The notes beneath the pieces were generated by a model. That model ran no database searches and was not told where the DNA came from. It saw only the letters and a list, made by a program, of their open reading frames with translations. From Defluviitaleaceae bacterium (GTDB lineage: Bacteria; Bacillota; Clostridia; Lachnospirales; WQUN01), in NCBI GenBank assembly GCA_009788085.1, contig WQSB01000009.1, positions 1-34,440 of the forward strand: DNA of 34,440 bases, read 5' to 3'. Below, one piece after another: positions 9,244 to 16,867 of this stretch. The translations under genes were made by a program, and so were the position numbers. Numbering within the stretch: position 1 is the first letter of the stretch; each line of letters starts with the position of its first letter.

Positions 9244-9839
9244 TTACCAATACCCGTCTGGCAGTTGGTCAAATGTTAATATCTTGCGCTCTTGCTTTTC
9301 CGGCGTAGTTGCTTCAACTTCGCGGCGGTTCGCACCATTGGACAATAACCATTGTTGAAAAAGACCAAAATAAAAATAAAAGGTGCTGTCCATAAATTGC
9401 TCATAGCTCATATTCAGCTTGCTTTGTGCAAATTGGATATGAAAAAACCAGTCAAAATCCGTTGACTGGTCGCTTACTTCTTTTTTTTTCCTGTATCCGG
9501 CTCGTCGGTTTCGTCGATTACACTTTCTACTTTTTGGGTACGGTCGAGAAGGGTAATGATGCAGTTTGTGGCATGTGCTATAATGCTGGCGTCGATGTCT
9601 ATCTCGTCTAAATCTTCCCTTGTTACTTTCACACCGCCGCTTTTTAGGGTGATATGCAAAAAGTCCATCATATCGTCCAATTCGATACCGTAACCTGTAA
9701 ACCGCTCGAAAAGTTTAAAATATTTTACGCCCCACAATTCTTGCAGCTCTTTGGCAGCTTTGTTAGTTAGGCGCATCGGATATTCCGCACCGCCAATATT
9801 AATAAAAACAGGCTCTAGGCGTTTTAATTCAAATTGCAT
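9244..9839 (-). CDS. Tail assembly chaperone, -1 frameshift fusion (gpGT-like)
   Basis: A -1 shift at A-AAA-AAG (9486-9480) continues translation in the overlapping frame from 9480 to the TAA at 9244-9246, adding 78 residues for a fusion of about 198. The added part has DFDWFFHIQFAQSKLNMSYE and FYFYFGLFQQWLLSN, the D-W...MS-x-x-E-F/Y pattern of T domains. The coordinates give the whole span; the shift lies inside it. The extension has no separate start codon or ribosome binding site, which supports the frameshift reading. Confidence 0.8.
9447..9486 (-). promoter_or_regulatory. Programmed -1 ribosomal frameshift signal
   Basis: The slippery heptamer A-AAA-AAG (9486-9480, inside a run of nine A) is followed by a 9-nt spacer and a perfect 9-bp hairpin (ACCAGTCAA at 9470-9462 pairing with TTGACTGGT at 9455-9447, 6-nt loop). 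Heptamer, spacer and stem match the classical layout, and both frames encode recognisable tail chaperone domains. Confidence 0.85.
9474..9839 (-). CDS. Tail assembly chaperone, gpG-like zero-frame product
   Basis: 121 residues from ATG 9839 behind GGAGG. In siphoviruses this protein and its frameshifted longer form coat the tape measure protein during tail assembly and are absent from the virion. The sequence (MRLTNKAAKELQELWG, acidic ELDDMMDFLHITLKSGG) fits the Firmicutes chaperone families located between major tail protein and tape measure. It ends in four lysines encoded by a run of A bases that doubles as the slippery site for -1 frameshifting. Confidence 0.8.
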   Translation of the reverse strand: MQFELKRLEPVFINIGGAEYPMRLTNKAAKELQELWGVKYFKLFERFTGYGIELDDMMDFLHITLKSGGVKVTREDLDEIDIDASIIAHATNCIITLLDRTQKVESVIDETDEPDTGKKKK

Positions 9840-9864
9840 GGTCTACCTCCATAAACATGAATGA

Positions 9865-9899
9865 CCCCGCTACACGCCATTAATTGGCATATAGCGGGG
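9865..9899. terminator. Hairpin between major tail protein and chaperone genes
   Basis: Inverted repeat CCCCGCTA/TAGCGGGG (9865-9872 and 9892-9899) with an inner GCCA/TGGC pairing. On the - strand, the direction of transcription, it is not followed by a T run; on the + strand it is followed by TTTAATTTTTC. It may partly reduce or stabilise transcript after the highly expressed major tail gene rather than stop it. Confidence 0.5.
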
Positions 9900-9912
9900 C
9901 TTTAATTTTTCT

Positions 9913-10605
9913 TTATGGCTCATTTGGTTCCTCTGGCTCTGTTGGCGGTTCCGTTGGTGGCTCTGTTGGTGGTTCAATTGGGTCGCGCGTGGGTATTTGG
10001 TCTTCATTGTAAATGGGACTCAAGAAAAATGCGTCTTTTTCAAGGGGATTGTAACCCGCTTCCTCATCTTTCTTTGTGTTGTACCGGGTACGCCACAGGT
10101 TATTATATGGAATAACTCTAAGCGCGTAATTTCTTTCCGGCTCTGGTATTTCTGCTGTACGTGTTCCGTGGGTTTCTTCTGTTGGTGTCAACTTACACAC
10201 AGGATGCCAATAGTACATAAAGCTGCCATCACTGTTCTCTCCCCAATAACCAAAAGCAAACTCACGCTCTACATCGTTTGTACGGTTGAAAGTAAAGCCC
10301 GCATCCGCCGCCGCTCCTTCTATTTTGTCCAGCAAGTCAGGGGGAAGCGTTACCGCTGTAAGGGCAATTTGTGCCCCCGCTGTGCGATTTAGATAGTCAA
10401 ATAGGATGCCGCTGGCGTATACCTCTAATTCTGATACAGTACGACTTAATCCAAGGGTTTTTATAACAGGCACTTCCAATACTGTATCTTCATAGGTGAT
10501 TGTTTGATTATTCCTACTCTTGATAAGGCAAAAATAAGCCGACCCTATGGTTACTTCATATTCAGGCTTAACAAATTCTATTATGCGTTCCGTTGTTTCT
10601 GCCAT
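9913..10605 (-). CDS. Major tail protein (phi13-like)
   Basis: 230 residues from ATG 10605. It forms the tail tube. The sequence resembles phi13-type major tail proteins: an early ITYEDTVLEVPVIKTLGLSR segment, the ALTAVTLPPDLLDKIEG helix, a REFAFGYWGENSDGSFMYYWH segment interrupted by polar residues, and the PVCKLTPTEETHGT motif near the middle. The C-terminus is a proline/glutamate tail with three PPTEP repeats, perhaps flexible and surface exposed. It sits 4 bp after the HK97-gp10-like gene and before the chaperone, the canonical slot for the tube protein. Confidence 0.85.
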   Translation of the reverse strand: MAETTERIIEFVKPEYEVTIGSAYFCLIKSRNNQTITYEDTVLEVPVIKTLGLSRTVSELEVYASGILFDYLNRTAGAQIALTAVTLPPDLLDKIEGAAADAGFTFNRTNDVEREFAFGYWGENSDGSFMYYWHPVCKLTPTEETHGTRTAEIPEPERNYALRVIPYNNLWRTRYNTKKDEEAGYNPLEKDAFFLSPIYNEDQIPTRDPIEPPTEPPTEPPTEPEEPNEP

Positions 10606-10609
10606 GCTC

Positions 10610-11140
10610 TCACTCCTTCAATTCTTTTTGTAATGCTTCAATAATTTTTTGCCCTGCATTTTCTGTTACGGCTTCCAACGCCGGACGGATATGCGGGGTT
10701 TGTACGGTGCGGCCCTGCGGGTTTCTTTTTGAATTTTTCCATGTGGCTCGACCGCCGCGCATTATACGGATGCCCGGCTTGGCCCGGTATCCCTCTTCAT
10801 GCATACGGCCATAAAATCCGGTGGCGGATGGGCGGGTATGGAGCGGACGCCCCCAGCCTATGGCTTGCCCCGGTAGTCTAAAGGTGTCGTAGGTGTCGGT
10901 TATTGATTCAACCAACTCACCCCCACCCCGTCCGCTACGGCCAAAAACTGTCCGTGCGTTGGTTTTGGCGCGTTCTACGATAGGCTTGGCTCCGTGTGAT
11001 AATACCCGTTTGTGCATTTCTTCATCTGTAACTTTTTCGGCTATACCGTCCAGAACTTCCGCCAATTCGTTGAAACCATTTTCCAAATGTCCATCGTACT
11101 CAAACCACTCGTCTCTCTGGCGTGTAGCCCGTCGCGCCAT
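10610..11140 (-). CDS. HK97 gp10-like tail completion/neck protein
   Basis: 176 residues; its ATG at 11140 overlaps the last base of the upstream stop. HK97 gp10-family proteins act at the head-tail junction during tail joining. The features seen are an N-terminal helical region (ELAEVLDGIAEKVTDEEM), the GAKPIVERAKTNA helix, a middle segment with the G-R-P-L-H-T-R and E-E-G-Y-R-A-K-P-G-I pattern, and the closing helix ALEAVTENAGQKIIEALQKEL (HIRPALE motif just before). Position before the major tail protein agrees. Confidence 0.8.
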   Translation of the reverse strand: MARRATRQRDEWFEYDGHLENGFNELAEVLDGIAEKVTDEEMHKRVLSHGAKPIVERAKTNARTVFGRSGRGGGELVESITDTYDTFRLPGQAIGWGRPLHTRPSATGFYGRMHEEGYRAKPGIRIMRGGRATWKNSKRNPQGRTVQTPHIRPALEAVTENAGQKIIEALQKELKE

Positions 11141-11424
11141 TACTCTTTAGACTCGACCGACGGCTCATTTGCGGGTACGGTGTAGGACATTTCGTCGCCG
11201 CTTAAAAATGCAGTGATTTCTTCAAGGACGGTAGAGGCCTGCTTTATGGTGTCAAATTGCCCAATGCTCGTACCGTCTACACCCACAGAATATTTAAATG
11301 TGTTGTCGGGGGGTGGCTCTATCCTCCCGATGTCATAGACTTGACGCGCCCCACAAGTAAAAACTTGATGCCCGTCTTGGCTGGTAATCGTTTTATAGCC
11401 CATCATTTCTTTGTCTTTCTTCAC
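11140..11424 (-). CDS. Small hypothetical protein in the neck gene cluster
   Basis: 94 residues. A GGAGG lies 8 nt before the GTG at 11424, which supports this start despite a 32-bp overlap with the preceding gene; in-frame ATGs at 11406 and 11403 are alternatives. The central part (YKTITSQDGHQVFTCGARQ, then KQASTVLEEITAFL) looks like a compact alpha/beta domain with an acidic C-terminus. I do not recognise the family. Its position between two neck proteins suggests a structural or assembly role, which is inference only. Confidence 0.6.
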   Translation of the reverse strand: MKKDKEMMGYKTITSQDGHQVFTCGARQVYDIGRIEPPPDNTFKYSVGVDGTSIGQFDTIKQASTVLEEITAFLSGDEMSYTVPANEPSVESKE

Positions 11425-11761
11425 AGTTTATACCTCCCATCACAAATTCCCGCGCTATGGAAAAGTCAAAAGATGTACATATAACCTTTGTGTCCTCATA
11501 CCATATAGTGGCGGTTGTAAAATTTATTTTTTTGCGCAATAATGCGATTTTTAATGCATCAAGGGTTTTGTCCCATTCATCCTTTGTGAAGTACTCAACC
11601 CTCACCCGCGTAACTTCCCGCCATATGCGTCCGCTGGCGAGGCTGTAGCTTGTGCCCAGCTCTTGGAACACGATATAGGGAAAAGTGTCAAGGTTGGCCT
11701 CATAGTGGGATACGGTAATGCCAACTTCCATAAGGATATTGTAGAGGTCTTTTAGCGTCAT
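11393..11761 (-). CDS. Tail terminator-like neck protein
   Basis: 122 residues, ATG 11761 in an ATGA overlap with the upstream gene. The pattern (L-x-N-I-L-M-E-V-G-I-T-V-S-H-Y, FPYIVFQELG, RVRVEYFTKDEWDKTLDALK, W-Y-E-D-T-K-V-I-C-T-S-F-D-F) resembles tail terminator proteins of the YqbJ/gp17 type, which cap the tail tube at the head end. Gene order (connector, closure, this gene, gp10-like, major tail) supports it. Assignment is by pattern and context. Confidence 0.6.
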   Translation of the reverse strand: MTLKDLYNILMEVGITVSHYEANLDTFPYIVFQELGTSYSLASGRIWREVTRVRVEYFTKDEWDKTLDALKIALLRKKINFTTATIWYEDTKVICTSFDFSIAREFVMGGINCEERQRNDGL

Positions 11762-12099
11762 AGCGCATCATCCTCCAGCCCGTATGTTGTCGTTACCTTT
11801 TCCAGCGTGATATAGGTTACAGCTACACCCTTTTCTACGGTGGTAAATGTGCGTCCAACATCGTATTGAGTGCCGCCCAGAATAACCACATGTTTATTGC
11901 CAATGGTTTTATCCTCATGGATACGAACTCGCTTTTCAATTGATGTGCCCTCTTGCTTGGCGGTGTAATACTCATTTACGGTAAAACTGACCTCGCCGTA
12001 AAAGGCATCCCGGTAATGCTCCAGCACTTTCAAGGCCATCCCGGTCGCACTTTTGGCGGGTTTTTTCATGTAGATTTTTAATTTTCCGTCATTCAACAT
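11758..12099 (-). CDS. Head closure / head-tail adaptor protein (SPP1 gp16-like)
   Basis: 113 residues from ATG 12099, chosen because GGGTGATT precedes it; the frame is open up to 12126. Head closure proteins seal the connector after packaging. The sequence is a small beta barrel type: LKIYMKKPAK, DAFYGEVSFTVNEYYTAKQEG, KRVRIHEDKTIGNKHVVILGG, VGRTFTTVEKGVAVTYITLE. It overlaps the connector gene before it by about 11 bp and the terminator-like gene after it by 4 bp. Confidence 0.65.
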   Translation of the reverse strand: MLNDGKLKIYMKKPAKSATGMALKVLEHYRDAFYGEVSFTVNEYYTAKQEGTSIEKRVRIHEDKTIGNKHVVILGGTQYDVGRTFTTVEKGVAVTYITLEKVTTTYGLEDDAL

Positions 12100-12352
12100 T
12101 GTAATCACCCGCCAAGCATAGGGCATTTCTTAGGCTTTCATATGCGGCTACATACTTTTCGCTTATGTCAGCAAAACCAAAATAGCCCTTGCCATAGAGA
12201 ATCACGGCTTGCAAAATGAGCGGGTCATCGTCTGGAAATTTGACGATACCCGCCCTTTGTAAATCCTTTTTACAAGCCGCGATAAGATTTGCTATTTCTG
12301 TGTCAAAGTCATCGCCCATTATGCGTAGGGCAAGCCTTACATCATCAATCAT
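12089..12352 (-). CDS. Head-tail connector protein (HK97 gp6-like)
   Basis: 87 residues, ATG 12352, ATGA overlap with the capsid gene. All-helical pattern with the family signature: I-D-D-V-R-L-A-L-R-I, D-F-D-T-E-I-A-N-L-I-A-A-C-K-K-D-L, then D-P-L-I-L-Q-A-V-I-L-Y-G-K-G-Y-F-G and Y-E-S-L-R-N-A-L. Such proteins form the ring beneath the portal. The position directly after the major capsid protein is the usual one. Confidence 0.8.
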   Translation of the reverse strand: MIDDVRLALRIMGDDFDTEIANLIAACKKDLQRAGIVKFPDDDPLILQAVILYGKGYFGFADISEKYVAAYESLRNALCLAGDYNVE

Positions 12353-13617
12353 GCTGTTGTGTGTGTTGGCAAGCTAAGGGACAGGCCGCCTGCTCCCCCA
12401 TTCCCGCCGCCTTTGGATAAAAGCACAAGGGAATTTTCATCAACAACCCGACCGTCTGTAAGCATAACTGCCCTTGTAACCCAATCGTCGGTATCGGTAT
12501 CCTGATACCGCTTGATACCCATGTTTAAGTTGGTGTTAAGCACATAATCACGGAAGTTAAATAAAAAGGCGAAAGGCGTACCAGCTGGAAGACTAGGGGT
12601 GTATGATGGCAGATAATCACACAGTACAACGGAACGGCCTAAAATTGTACGCTCTGGCCTGTTAGTGACGCCTCCAAAGTTTACGCGGCCTATAGGCTGG
12701 CCTGTGGCATCAACAAGCCCGGCGAACGTCATGAAGGTCTTTTTAGTCATGCACCATCTTGTGTTACGCTCATATGCCATGGGCAAGGCGGACTCTGCGG
12801 CAACGAGGTCTTGGTATGACGGAGTTACCACTTCTATAAGTTGCCCTGTAGCCGGAGCAACCGTTAAAATGCCTTTAGGCTGTCCTATGCCAGAGCCATT
12901 GATTATGGCATTTTCCACGGCAATGGTCATAGCTTCAACTACGTTTTCAATTAGGCGGGCCTCAAAAATGGGCATCGCCATGGTGTCAACTTCAAGCGTG
13001 ACAGCCACGGCACAGCGTAATTTGTGATAGGCGAAAATAATTTCTCCTGTAGTTTTCTTTTGCTTATCGCTTCCCTCACCCTCTGCAACCCATGTAGCCA
13101 CGGGTTTTACACTTGATGTAGGAATGCGCAACCCGCCCTTAAAAGAAGTGCGCGTTACAAGCGGTAGAATCATCCCATTGCTTTCCATTTTTTCGATGAT
13201 TCGATTAAGAACGGGCGTAGGGATTACGGAGCCTACATCTGTTGTGTGGGTAATTTCTCCGGCTCTAAATTCTTCCGGAATCGGAGTCCCCTTCAAAGCG
13301 TGGCGCATAAACGCCCGGCGATATTCCATGCTGCTGTACGGGTCGTCCGCATCTTCTGCATTGTTTTTAGGCTCGGCGGATAGGCGGCTTAGAATTTTCG
13401 CGCTGCCGCCTGCTTCCTCGGTGCGGCCCTCGGCCAATGAATCAAGTAGGGCAGTACGTTTTTGGGCGGCTTCAAGTAAAGCCTTGCGCTCTGCCTTTAA
13501 TCTGTCAACCTCGTCCGTAAGGGCTTTTAATTCCTCGGCGGAAATTTCCGCGCCCCTTTCTTCAAGCTCGGCACCTATGGCAGCAAGCCTTTGTTCTATT
13601 TCTTTCCCTCGGTTCAT
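12349..13617 (-). CDS. HK97-family major capsid protein
   Basis: 422 residues, ATG 13617. Residues 1-90 are a charged coiled coil, the delta/scaffold domain normally removed by the prohead protease. The capsid fold starts at about residue 95 (YSSMEYRRAFMRHALKG). Recognisable elements are GEITHTTDVGSVIPTPVLNR (N-arm/E-loop start), LPLVTRTSFKGGLRIPT, VATWVAEGEGSD, and the P-domain region AVENAIINGSGIGQPKGIL. The protease gene is 3 bp upstream, so scaffold cleavage is expected at about residues 90-100; the exact site cannot be read. Confidence 0.93.
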   Translation of the reverse strand: MNRGKEIEQRLAAIGAELEERGAEISAEELKALTDEVDRLKAERKALLEAAQKRTALLDSLAEGRTEEAGGSAKILSRLSAEPKNNAEDADDPYSSMEYRRAFMRHALKGTPIPEEFRAGEITHTTDVGSVIPTPVLNRIIEKMESNGMILPLVTRTSFKGGLRIPTSSVKPVATWVAEGEGSDKQKKTTGEIIFAYHKLRCAVAVTLEVDTMAMPIFEARLIENVVEAMTIAVENAIINGSGIGQPKGILTVAPATGQLIEVVTPSYQDLVAAESALPMAYERNTRWCMTKKTFMTFAGLVDATGQPIGRVNFGGVTNRPERTILGRSVVLCDYLPSYTPSLPAGTPFAFLFNFRDYVLNTNLNMGIKRYQDTDTDDWVTRAVMLTDGRVVDENSLVLLSKGGGNGGAGGLSLSLPTHTTA

Positions 13618-13620
13618 GTC

Positions 13621-14214
13621 TCATACCTCCAATTTGATTTTTAATGCCAATAACTTTGCTTCCAGCCCTAGCCGCTCCGACTGCCTTAGCGCGTAGCTCC
13701 TACGCTCCAAGTCGCGGGCTGTTATTTCGGTATCGCCGTTGGCGGGTATGCTAACAGCTGATACGTCATACACTTTTTTGATTTTGCTGATTGTCCATGT
13801 GCGGGTATCGCGATTGTATGTTTCTTCTGCGATGGTGAACGCCCAGGACATCTTTGTAATAAGCCCCGCGCCTATGGCCTCATGCATCCGGCGGGCATCC
13901 TCTGTTTTTGATAAATCCGCATATACAAAAAGACCCCTGTCGTCGGCCTCAATACCCAATGTGCCGTTGGATTGACGGGCAAAGACCATGCCGCTATGGT
14001 CATATTGAAAAATGACGTCGGACATATCCGCGTCATTTAATGCATCCGGGGCTATATGCTCAAAAAACTGAACGCCATCCCGCTCGAATAACAGGTATGG
14101 CGCAAAAGTGGTGGCGTAGCCCTCTACATAGTGGCTACTTTCTATTCGTTTTTCCGTAGTCGTAGCCAATAACGGCGAATAATAGCGGTATAACCGCTCC
14201 TTACGAATCGGCAT
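13621..14214 (-). CDS. Prohead maturation protease (HK97/U35 family)
   Basis: 197 residues from the ATG at 14214, which follows GGGGGTG at good spacing; TTG 14232 and GTG 14223 are in-frame alternatives. Family elements are VEGYATTF, the catalytic histidine in QYDHS, GLFVYADL, the catalytic serine region M-S-W-A-F-T, and DVSAVSIPANGDTEI near the end. It cleaves the scaffold domain of the capsid protein encoded just downstream. It overlaps the portal gene end. Confidence 0.9.
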   Translation of the reverse strand: MPIRKERLYRYYSPLLATTTEKRIESSHYVEGYATTFAPYLLFERDGVQFFEHIAPDALNDADMSDVIFQYDHSGMVFARQSNGTLGIEADDRGLFVYADLSKTEDARRMHEAIGAGLITKMSWAFTIAEETYNRDTRTWTISKIKKVYDVSAVSIPANGDTEITARDLERRSYALRQSERLGLEAKLLALKIKLEV

Positions 14215-15406
14215 TTTCTTCACCCCCTGCAATTTCCTCTGTTGGTGCGGCTTTCGGGTCGGGTGCGTGCAGCTTATCTATTTGTGAATATTCTTTTCTG
14301 ATATAGAATTTATCCCCGCCCTCTACGTGCTTCCAGCCCCACATATCCGCAACCATATGTTGATTCATAAGCCCACGGTCAAAAAATTGCGTTGATAACT
14401 GCATCTTCGTTTGATTGCTGGCATACTGCAAATTGTTCATGAAGAATGTAATTTTATTATCAAAGGCAAGCTCCCGGGCCGTGAAGGTCATATTTGACAT
14501 GGCGAGCGATAACTGGAGAGCAAAAGGCGCGATTTTTCCTTCATAGTATGCATTCCATTCATCTTCTGTATATTTATTTTGAAGGATTGCTTCGTTTATT
14601 CCAAAGTAGCTGTATACATTTTCCGTAATTTGCTTCATTTGTGCCGGGTTTACTAAAAATGGTTTGCTTTCTATCGGTTTGATTTCCGCTATCTTGGCAT
14701 CGTATAGAATCATGCCGCTTTGATTTTCTCCGGATAGATTTTCCGCCGTAAAGCTTTCACGCATTTTCTTGATATCCTCCGGCTTAATGGCATTTGAAAG
14801 CCGCGCCAGAAATCGAATCACGGCGGAATTTTTCACGCCGTTTATTATGCCTTGATTTTGTGCATGTATGGCTTGCATAGTTGGCCTTAGGGCTGAATTG
14901 TCTGAGCCGAAAAAATCATCCTCGAATTGAAATTGCGTAAGCATCCCTGCACGGGCAAGCTCAATGGCAGCCCGCTCCCCGCTGTTAAATGTGTAGCGCA
15001 AATACGCCACGCCATCCACGTCCATAACTTCGCAGTTCATCGGTAGAAGCGGATAATACCCTGTGATTGCTCCAAAATCGTCCTCAATTGGTACGATGAA
15101 AGCATTATTTTTTATAGAGAATATGGTGGCAATTCGATAAAGAAACTGGCTGGTATTCATAAATGGATTTGGACGAAATTGTAGCGTGTTGGTCAAGTTG
15201 GCATACGCAGAGCCGTTGATTTCCGGTTTGAGTTTGCTACAGGCTGTGGCAAAAGAGTGTATGACAGCGCGGGTAAGCTCCATTTCATACAGTCCGCCCT
15301 CATACGTAGTAAACACAGGTGAATACGCTGTAAACGCTTTGAAATATTGCTGTACTTCCGCTTCCCGCGCTCCCCGATTGCCGAAAATTTTATTGAATAG
15401 ACCCAC
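14201..15406 (-). CDS. Phage portal protein (HK97 type)
   Basis: 401 residues from GTG 15406, preceded by GGAG at 8 nt; a further GTG at 15430 lies inside a terminator-like hairpin and is less likely. The portal is the dodecameric DNA channel at one head vertex. Features: LFNKIFGNRG start, FTTYEGGLYEMELTRAVIHS, RPNPFMNTSQFLYRIATIF, the long QGIINGVKNSAVIRFLARLS stem region, and the ENVYSYFGINEAIL(Q)NKYTEDEW motif typical of the family. Next gene downstream is the protease. Confidence 0.9.
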   Translation of the reverse strand: MGLFNKIFGNRGAREAEVQQYFKAFTAYSPVFTTYEGGLYEMELTRAVIHSFATACSKLKPEINGSAYANLTNTLQFRPNPFMNTSQFLYRIATIFSIKNNAFIVPIEDDFGAITGYYPLLPMNCEVMDVDGVAYLRYTFNSGERAAIELARAGMLTQFQFEDDFFGSDNSALRPTMQAIHAQNQGIINGVKNSAVIRFLARLSNAIKPEDIKKMRESFTAENLSGENQSGMILYDAKIAEIKPIESKPFLVNPAQMKQITENVYSYFGINEAILQNKYTEDEWNAYYEGKIAPFALQLSLAMSNMTFTARELAFDNKITFFMNNLQYASNQTKMQLSTQFFDRGLMNQHMVADMWGWKHVEGGDKFYIRKEYSQIDKLHAPDPKAAPTEEIAGGEENADS

Positions 15407-15416
15407 GTTATCAACT

Positions 15417-15449
15417 CCAAAAAGAAACACACCCGGCTAATTGGGTGTG
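15417..15449 (-). terminator. Hairpin and T-rich stretch between homing endonuclease and portal
   Basis: On the - strand, CACACCC and GGGTGTG (15449-15443, 15434-15428) form a 7-bp stem with an 8-nt loop followed by TTTCTTTTT, immediately before the portal ribosome binding site. It would terminate or attenuate transcripts leaving the endonuclease gene. Confidence 0.65.
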
Positions 15450-15457
15450 CTTCTGTA

Positions 15458-16066
15458 CTATTCGTCGGCATCTTGCCATATATAACCGCCTGCGGCTCTG
15501 GCTTTTCCTCGACAACAACTATTAATACTTTTGTTGCTAATGCCCATTTGCCTACCCGCTTCATGCTGGCTTTCGTATGTCCTTATAAATATCCCGTCCA
15601 TTGAAAACATATTGACTCTTTTTTTGGTTTTTGCAATGACTTTAGGTATTACTTTTGTGTAATCTCGCTTCTTTGCCGTTCTGTAATGCAGATTTTTGTA
15701 TGTTTTGTTGTATTGTTCCGTACACCACTCAAGATTATCCACATTGTTATTTTGTTTGCATTCATCCTTATGGTTGATTTGCGGTAAGCTTTTCGGATTT
15801 TCTAAAAATGCTAATGCAACAAGTCGATGTACTTTGTACTTTTTCTTTTTGCTTTTAGCGCATAGCTCAACCCTAAAATACCCGTCCTTGTCCTCTTGGG
15901 GCTTCAAAAGGCGATTCTTTGCACCCGGCTTGCTTAGATACGGTTTAATATTTTTAATGCGCCCTAGATTCGACACGGCGTAATTTTCATATCCGGGGAT
16001 TTCACGCCACACCTCACCGTCCAAGTCAAAAGGCGGTTCTTCGCCCCTTGTTGCTGTCGCGCTCAT
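15458..16066 (-). CDS. NUMOD4/HNH homing endonuclease
   Basis: 202 residues, ATG 16066 in an ATGA overlap with the upstream 65-aa gene. Domain order: NUMOD4 (EVWREIPGYENYAVSNLGRI, residues about 19-40), HNH_3 nuclease (VHRLVALAFLENP, INHKDECKQNNNVDNLEWC, residues about 78-115), and a NUMOD1 DNA-binding repeat (FSMDGIFIRTYESQHEAGRQ ... GGYIW, residues about 153-198). Free-standing enzymes of this type cut phage genomes lacking the gene and spread by gene conversion. It sits between terminase and portal and is followed by a hairpin that may insulate the portal gene. Confidence 0.9.
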   Translation of the reverse strand: MSATATRGEEPPFDLDGEVWREIPGYENYAVSNLGRIKNIKPYLSKPGAKNRLLKPQEDKDGYFRVELCAKSKKKKYKVHRLVALAFLENPKSLPQINHKDECKQNNNVDNLEWCTEQYNKTYKNLHYRTAKKRDYTKVIPKVIAKTKKRVNMFSMDGIFIRTYESQHEAGRQMGISNKSINSCCRGKARAAGGYIWQDADE

Positions 16067-16260
16067 AATTTTGCCACTTTTCGGCCTGCGGCCTTTGCTG
16101 CCTTTACGCCTTGCATATATCCAAATGCAAAGCTATTCACTATTATAGCAAGTGTACCCTCACTGTTATTTTTAATTTCTTCCATCTGCCCCCAGCTCAT
16201 AGAGTAGTGGTTATTTATGGCTCCTTGGGTATCCTGAATTTTCTGCATTAGATTTTTCAT
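16063..16260 (-). CDS. Small hypothetical protein upstream of the homing endonuclease
   Basis: 65 residues from ATG 16260, preceded by AAGGAGG with 8-nt spacing. The frame is open further up to 16323, but that part lacks a ribosome binding site and overlaps an ATGGAG/CTCCAT inverted repeat. The protein (MKNLMQKIQDTQGAINN..., then LAIIVNSFAFGYMQGVKAA-K) is probably helical with a weak hydrophobic central stretch. It recalls short phage proteins found near terminase genes, but I cannot assign a function. Confidence 0.65.
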   Translation of the reverse strand: MKNLMQKIQDTQGAINNHYSMSWGQMEEIKNNSEGTLAIIVNSFAFGYMQGVKAAKAAGRKVAKL

Positions 16261-16366
16261 TAAAAAAACCTCCTTCAAAATTTTTGGTTGAAAGAGATTC
16301 CCCGATGGAGTATAATTCTCCATGAGGGAAACCTCGTGTTGAAACGCTCGTAGCTGTCCAAGGCTT

Positions 16367-16558
16367 TTAAACGGGCGTTTCTTTTTGTTTTTTTAAAAGC
16401 AGATGAATCCCGTTGCGTATTGCTTCACCTCTCGAAACGTTGTTTTCCTCACAGTATAGATGTAAGCGTTTTTCCGTTTCAACATCAAGGCGTATTGAAT
16501 ACTGTACCGTTTTTGGCTTTTCTGCTTTCGGTCTTCCTGTTCTTGGCGATTTAATCAC
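16367..16558 (-). CDS. Ribbon-helix-helix DNA-binding protein
   Basis: 63 residues if read from GTG 16558; the start is uncertain because AAGGGGG lies directly against it, and the frame stays open to 16618. After a basic N-terminus (SPRTGRPKAEKPK) comes a ribbon-helix-helix fold: VQYSIRLDVETEKRLHLYCE, then NNVSRGEAIRNGIHLLL. Such proteins bind short inverted repeats as dimers and often repress their own promoter. The palindrome at 16841-16860, next to the promoter at 16868-16896, is a plausible target; that link is inference. Confidence 0.75.
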   Translation of the reverse strand: MIKSPRTGRPKAEKPKTVQYSIRLDVETEKRLHLYCEENNVSRGEAIRNGIHLLLKKQKETPV

Positions 16559-16641
16559 CCCCCTTGTATATTTTTGTATAATCGTTATAATGGCTCTAAG
16601 CGAGTGGCGCGGTGGCAAGTTCCGCGCCTGTTTGTTTTTTT

Positions 16642-16669
16642 CTCTGATTATTTGTTAATCAGAGTTTTT
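16642..16669 (+). terminator. Intrinsic-terminator-like hairpin
   Basis: Perfect 9-bp stem CTCTGATTA/TAATCAGAG (16642-16650, 16656-16664) with a 5-nt loop, followed on the + strand by TTTTTGTTTTTT. It overlaps the end of the 49-aa gene on the opposite strand. It would act on + strand transcripts; on the - strand there is no T run. Confidence 0.5.
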
Positions 16670-16804
16670 GTTTTTTCCTCGGTCATCTTCAAGAAGTTCA
16701 TCAAGCTCTTTTTCTATTTCTTCTTTTGTGTTGTTTGCTCTGACGATTTTTTTAACCATTTTGATGATGGACCTAAATTGATAATCTGTCATAACAGCTT
16801 CCAC
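16655..16804 (-). CDS. 49-aa acidic/basic small protein
   Basis: A GTG at 16804, 8 nt after GGAGGG, opens a 49-residue frame (alternative ATG 16792). The product reads MTDYQFRSIIKMVKKIVRAN at the ATG form, followed by a charged helix rich in Glu (KEEIEKELDELLEDD). Short proteins with a TDYQF-x-x-I-I-K-M start occur near terminase genes in Firmicutes prophages; the role is unknown to me. It is the first gene after the internal promoter and precedes the ribbon-helix-helix gene, so the two probably form one unit. Confidence 0.7.
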   Translation of the reverse strand: MEAVMTDYQFRSIIKMVKKIVRANNTKEEIEKELDELLEDDRGKNKNSD

Positions 16805-16840
16805 CAGTATCACCCTCCTAGATGCTTGCCCACCGAATTT

Positions 16841-16860
16841 GTTAAGGTGTTCGCCTTAAC
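16841..16860. promoter_or_regulatory. Operator-like palindrome at an internal promoter
   Basis: Inverted repeat GTTAAGG-tgttcg-CCTTAAC, 7-bp arms. It covers the expected transcription start of the adjacent promoter, a typical repressor position. It could also fold as an RNA hairpin at the 5' end of the transcript. Confidence 0.6.
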
Positions 16861-16867
16861 TGTGAAG

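Noticed and set aside
15193-15564. 123-codon - strand frame across the portal start
   Set aside because: It overlaps both portal and homing endonuclease in another frame and crosses the terminator-like hairpin; no family likeness.
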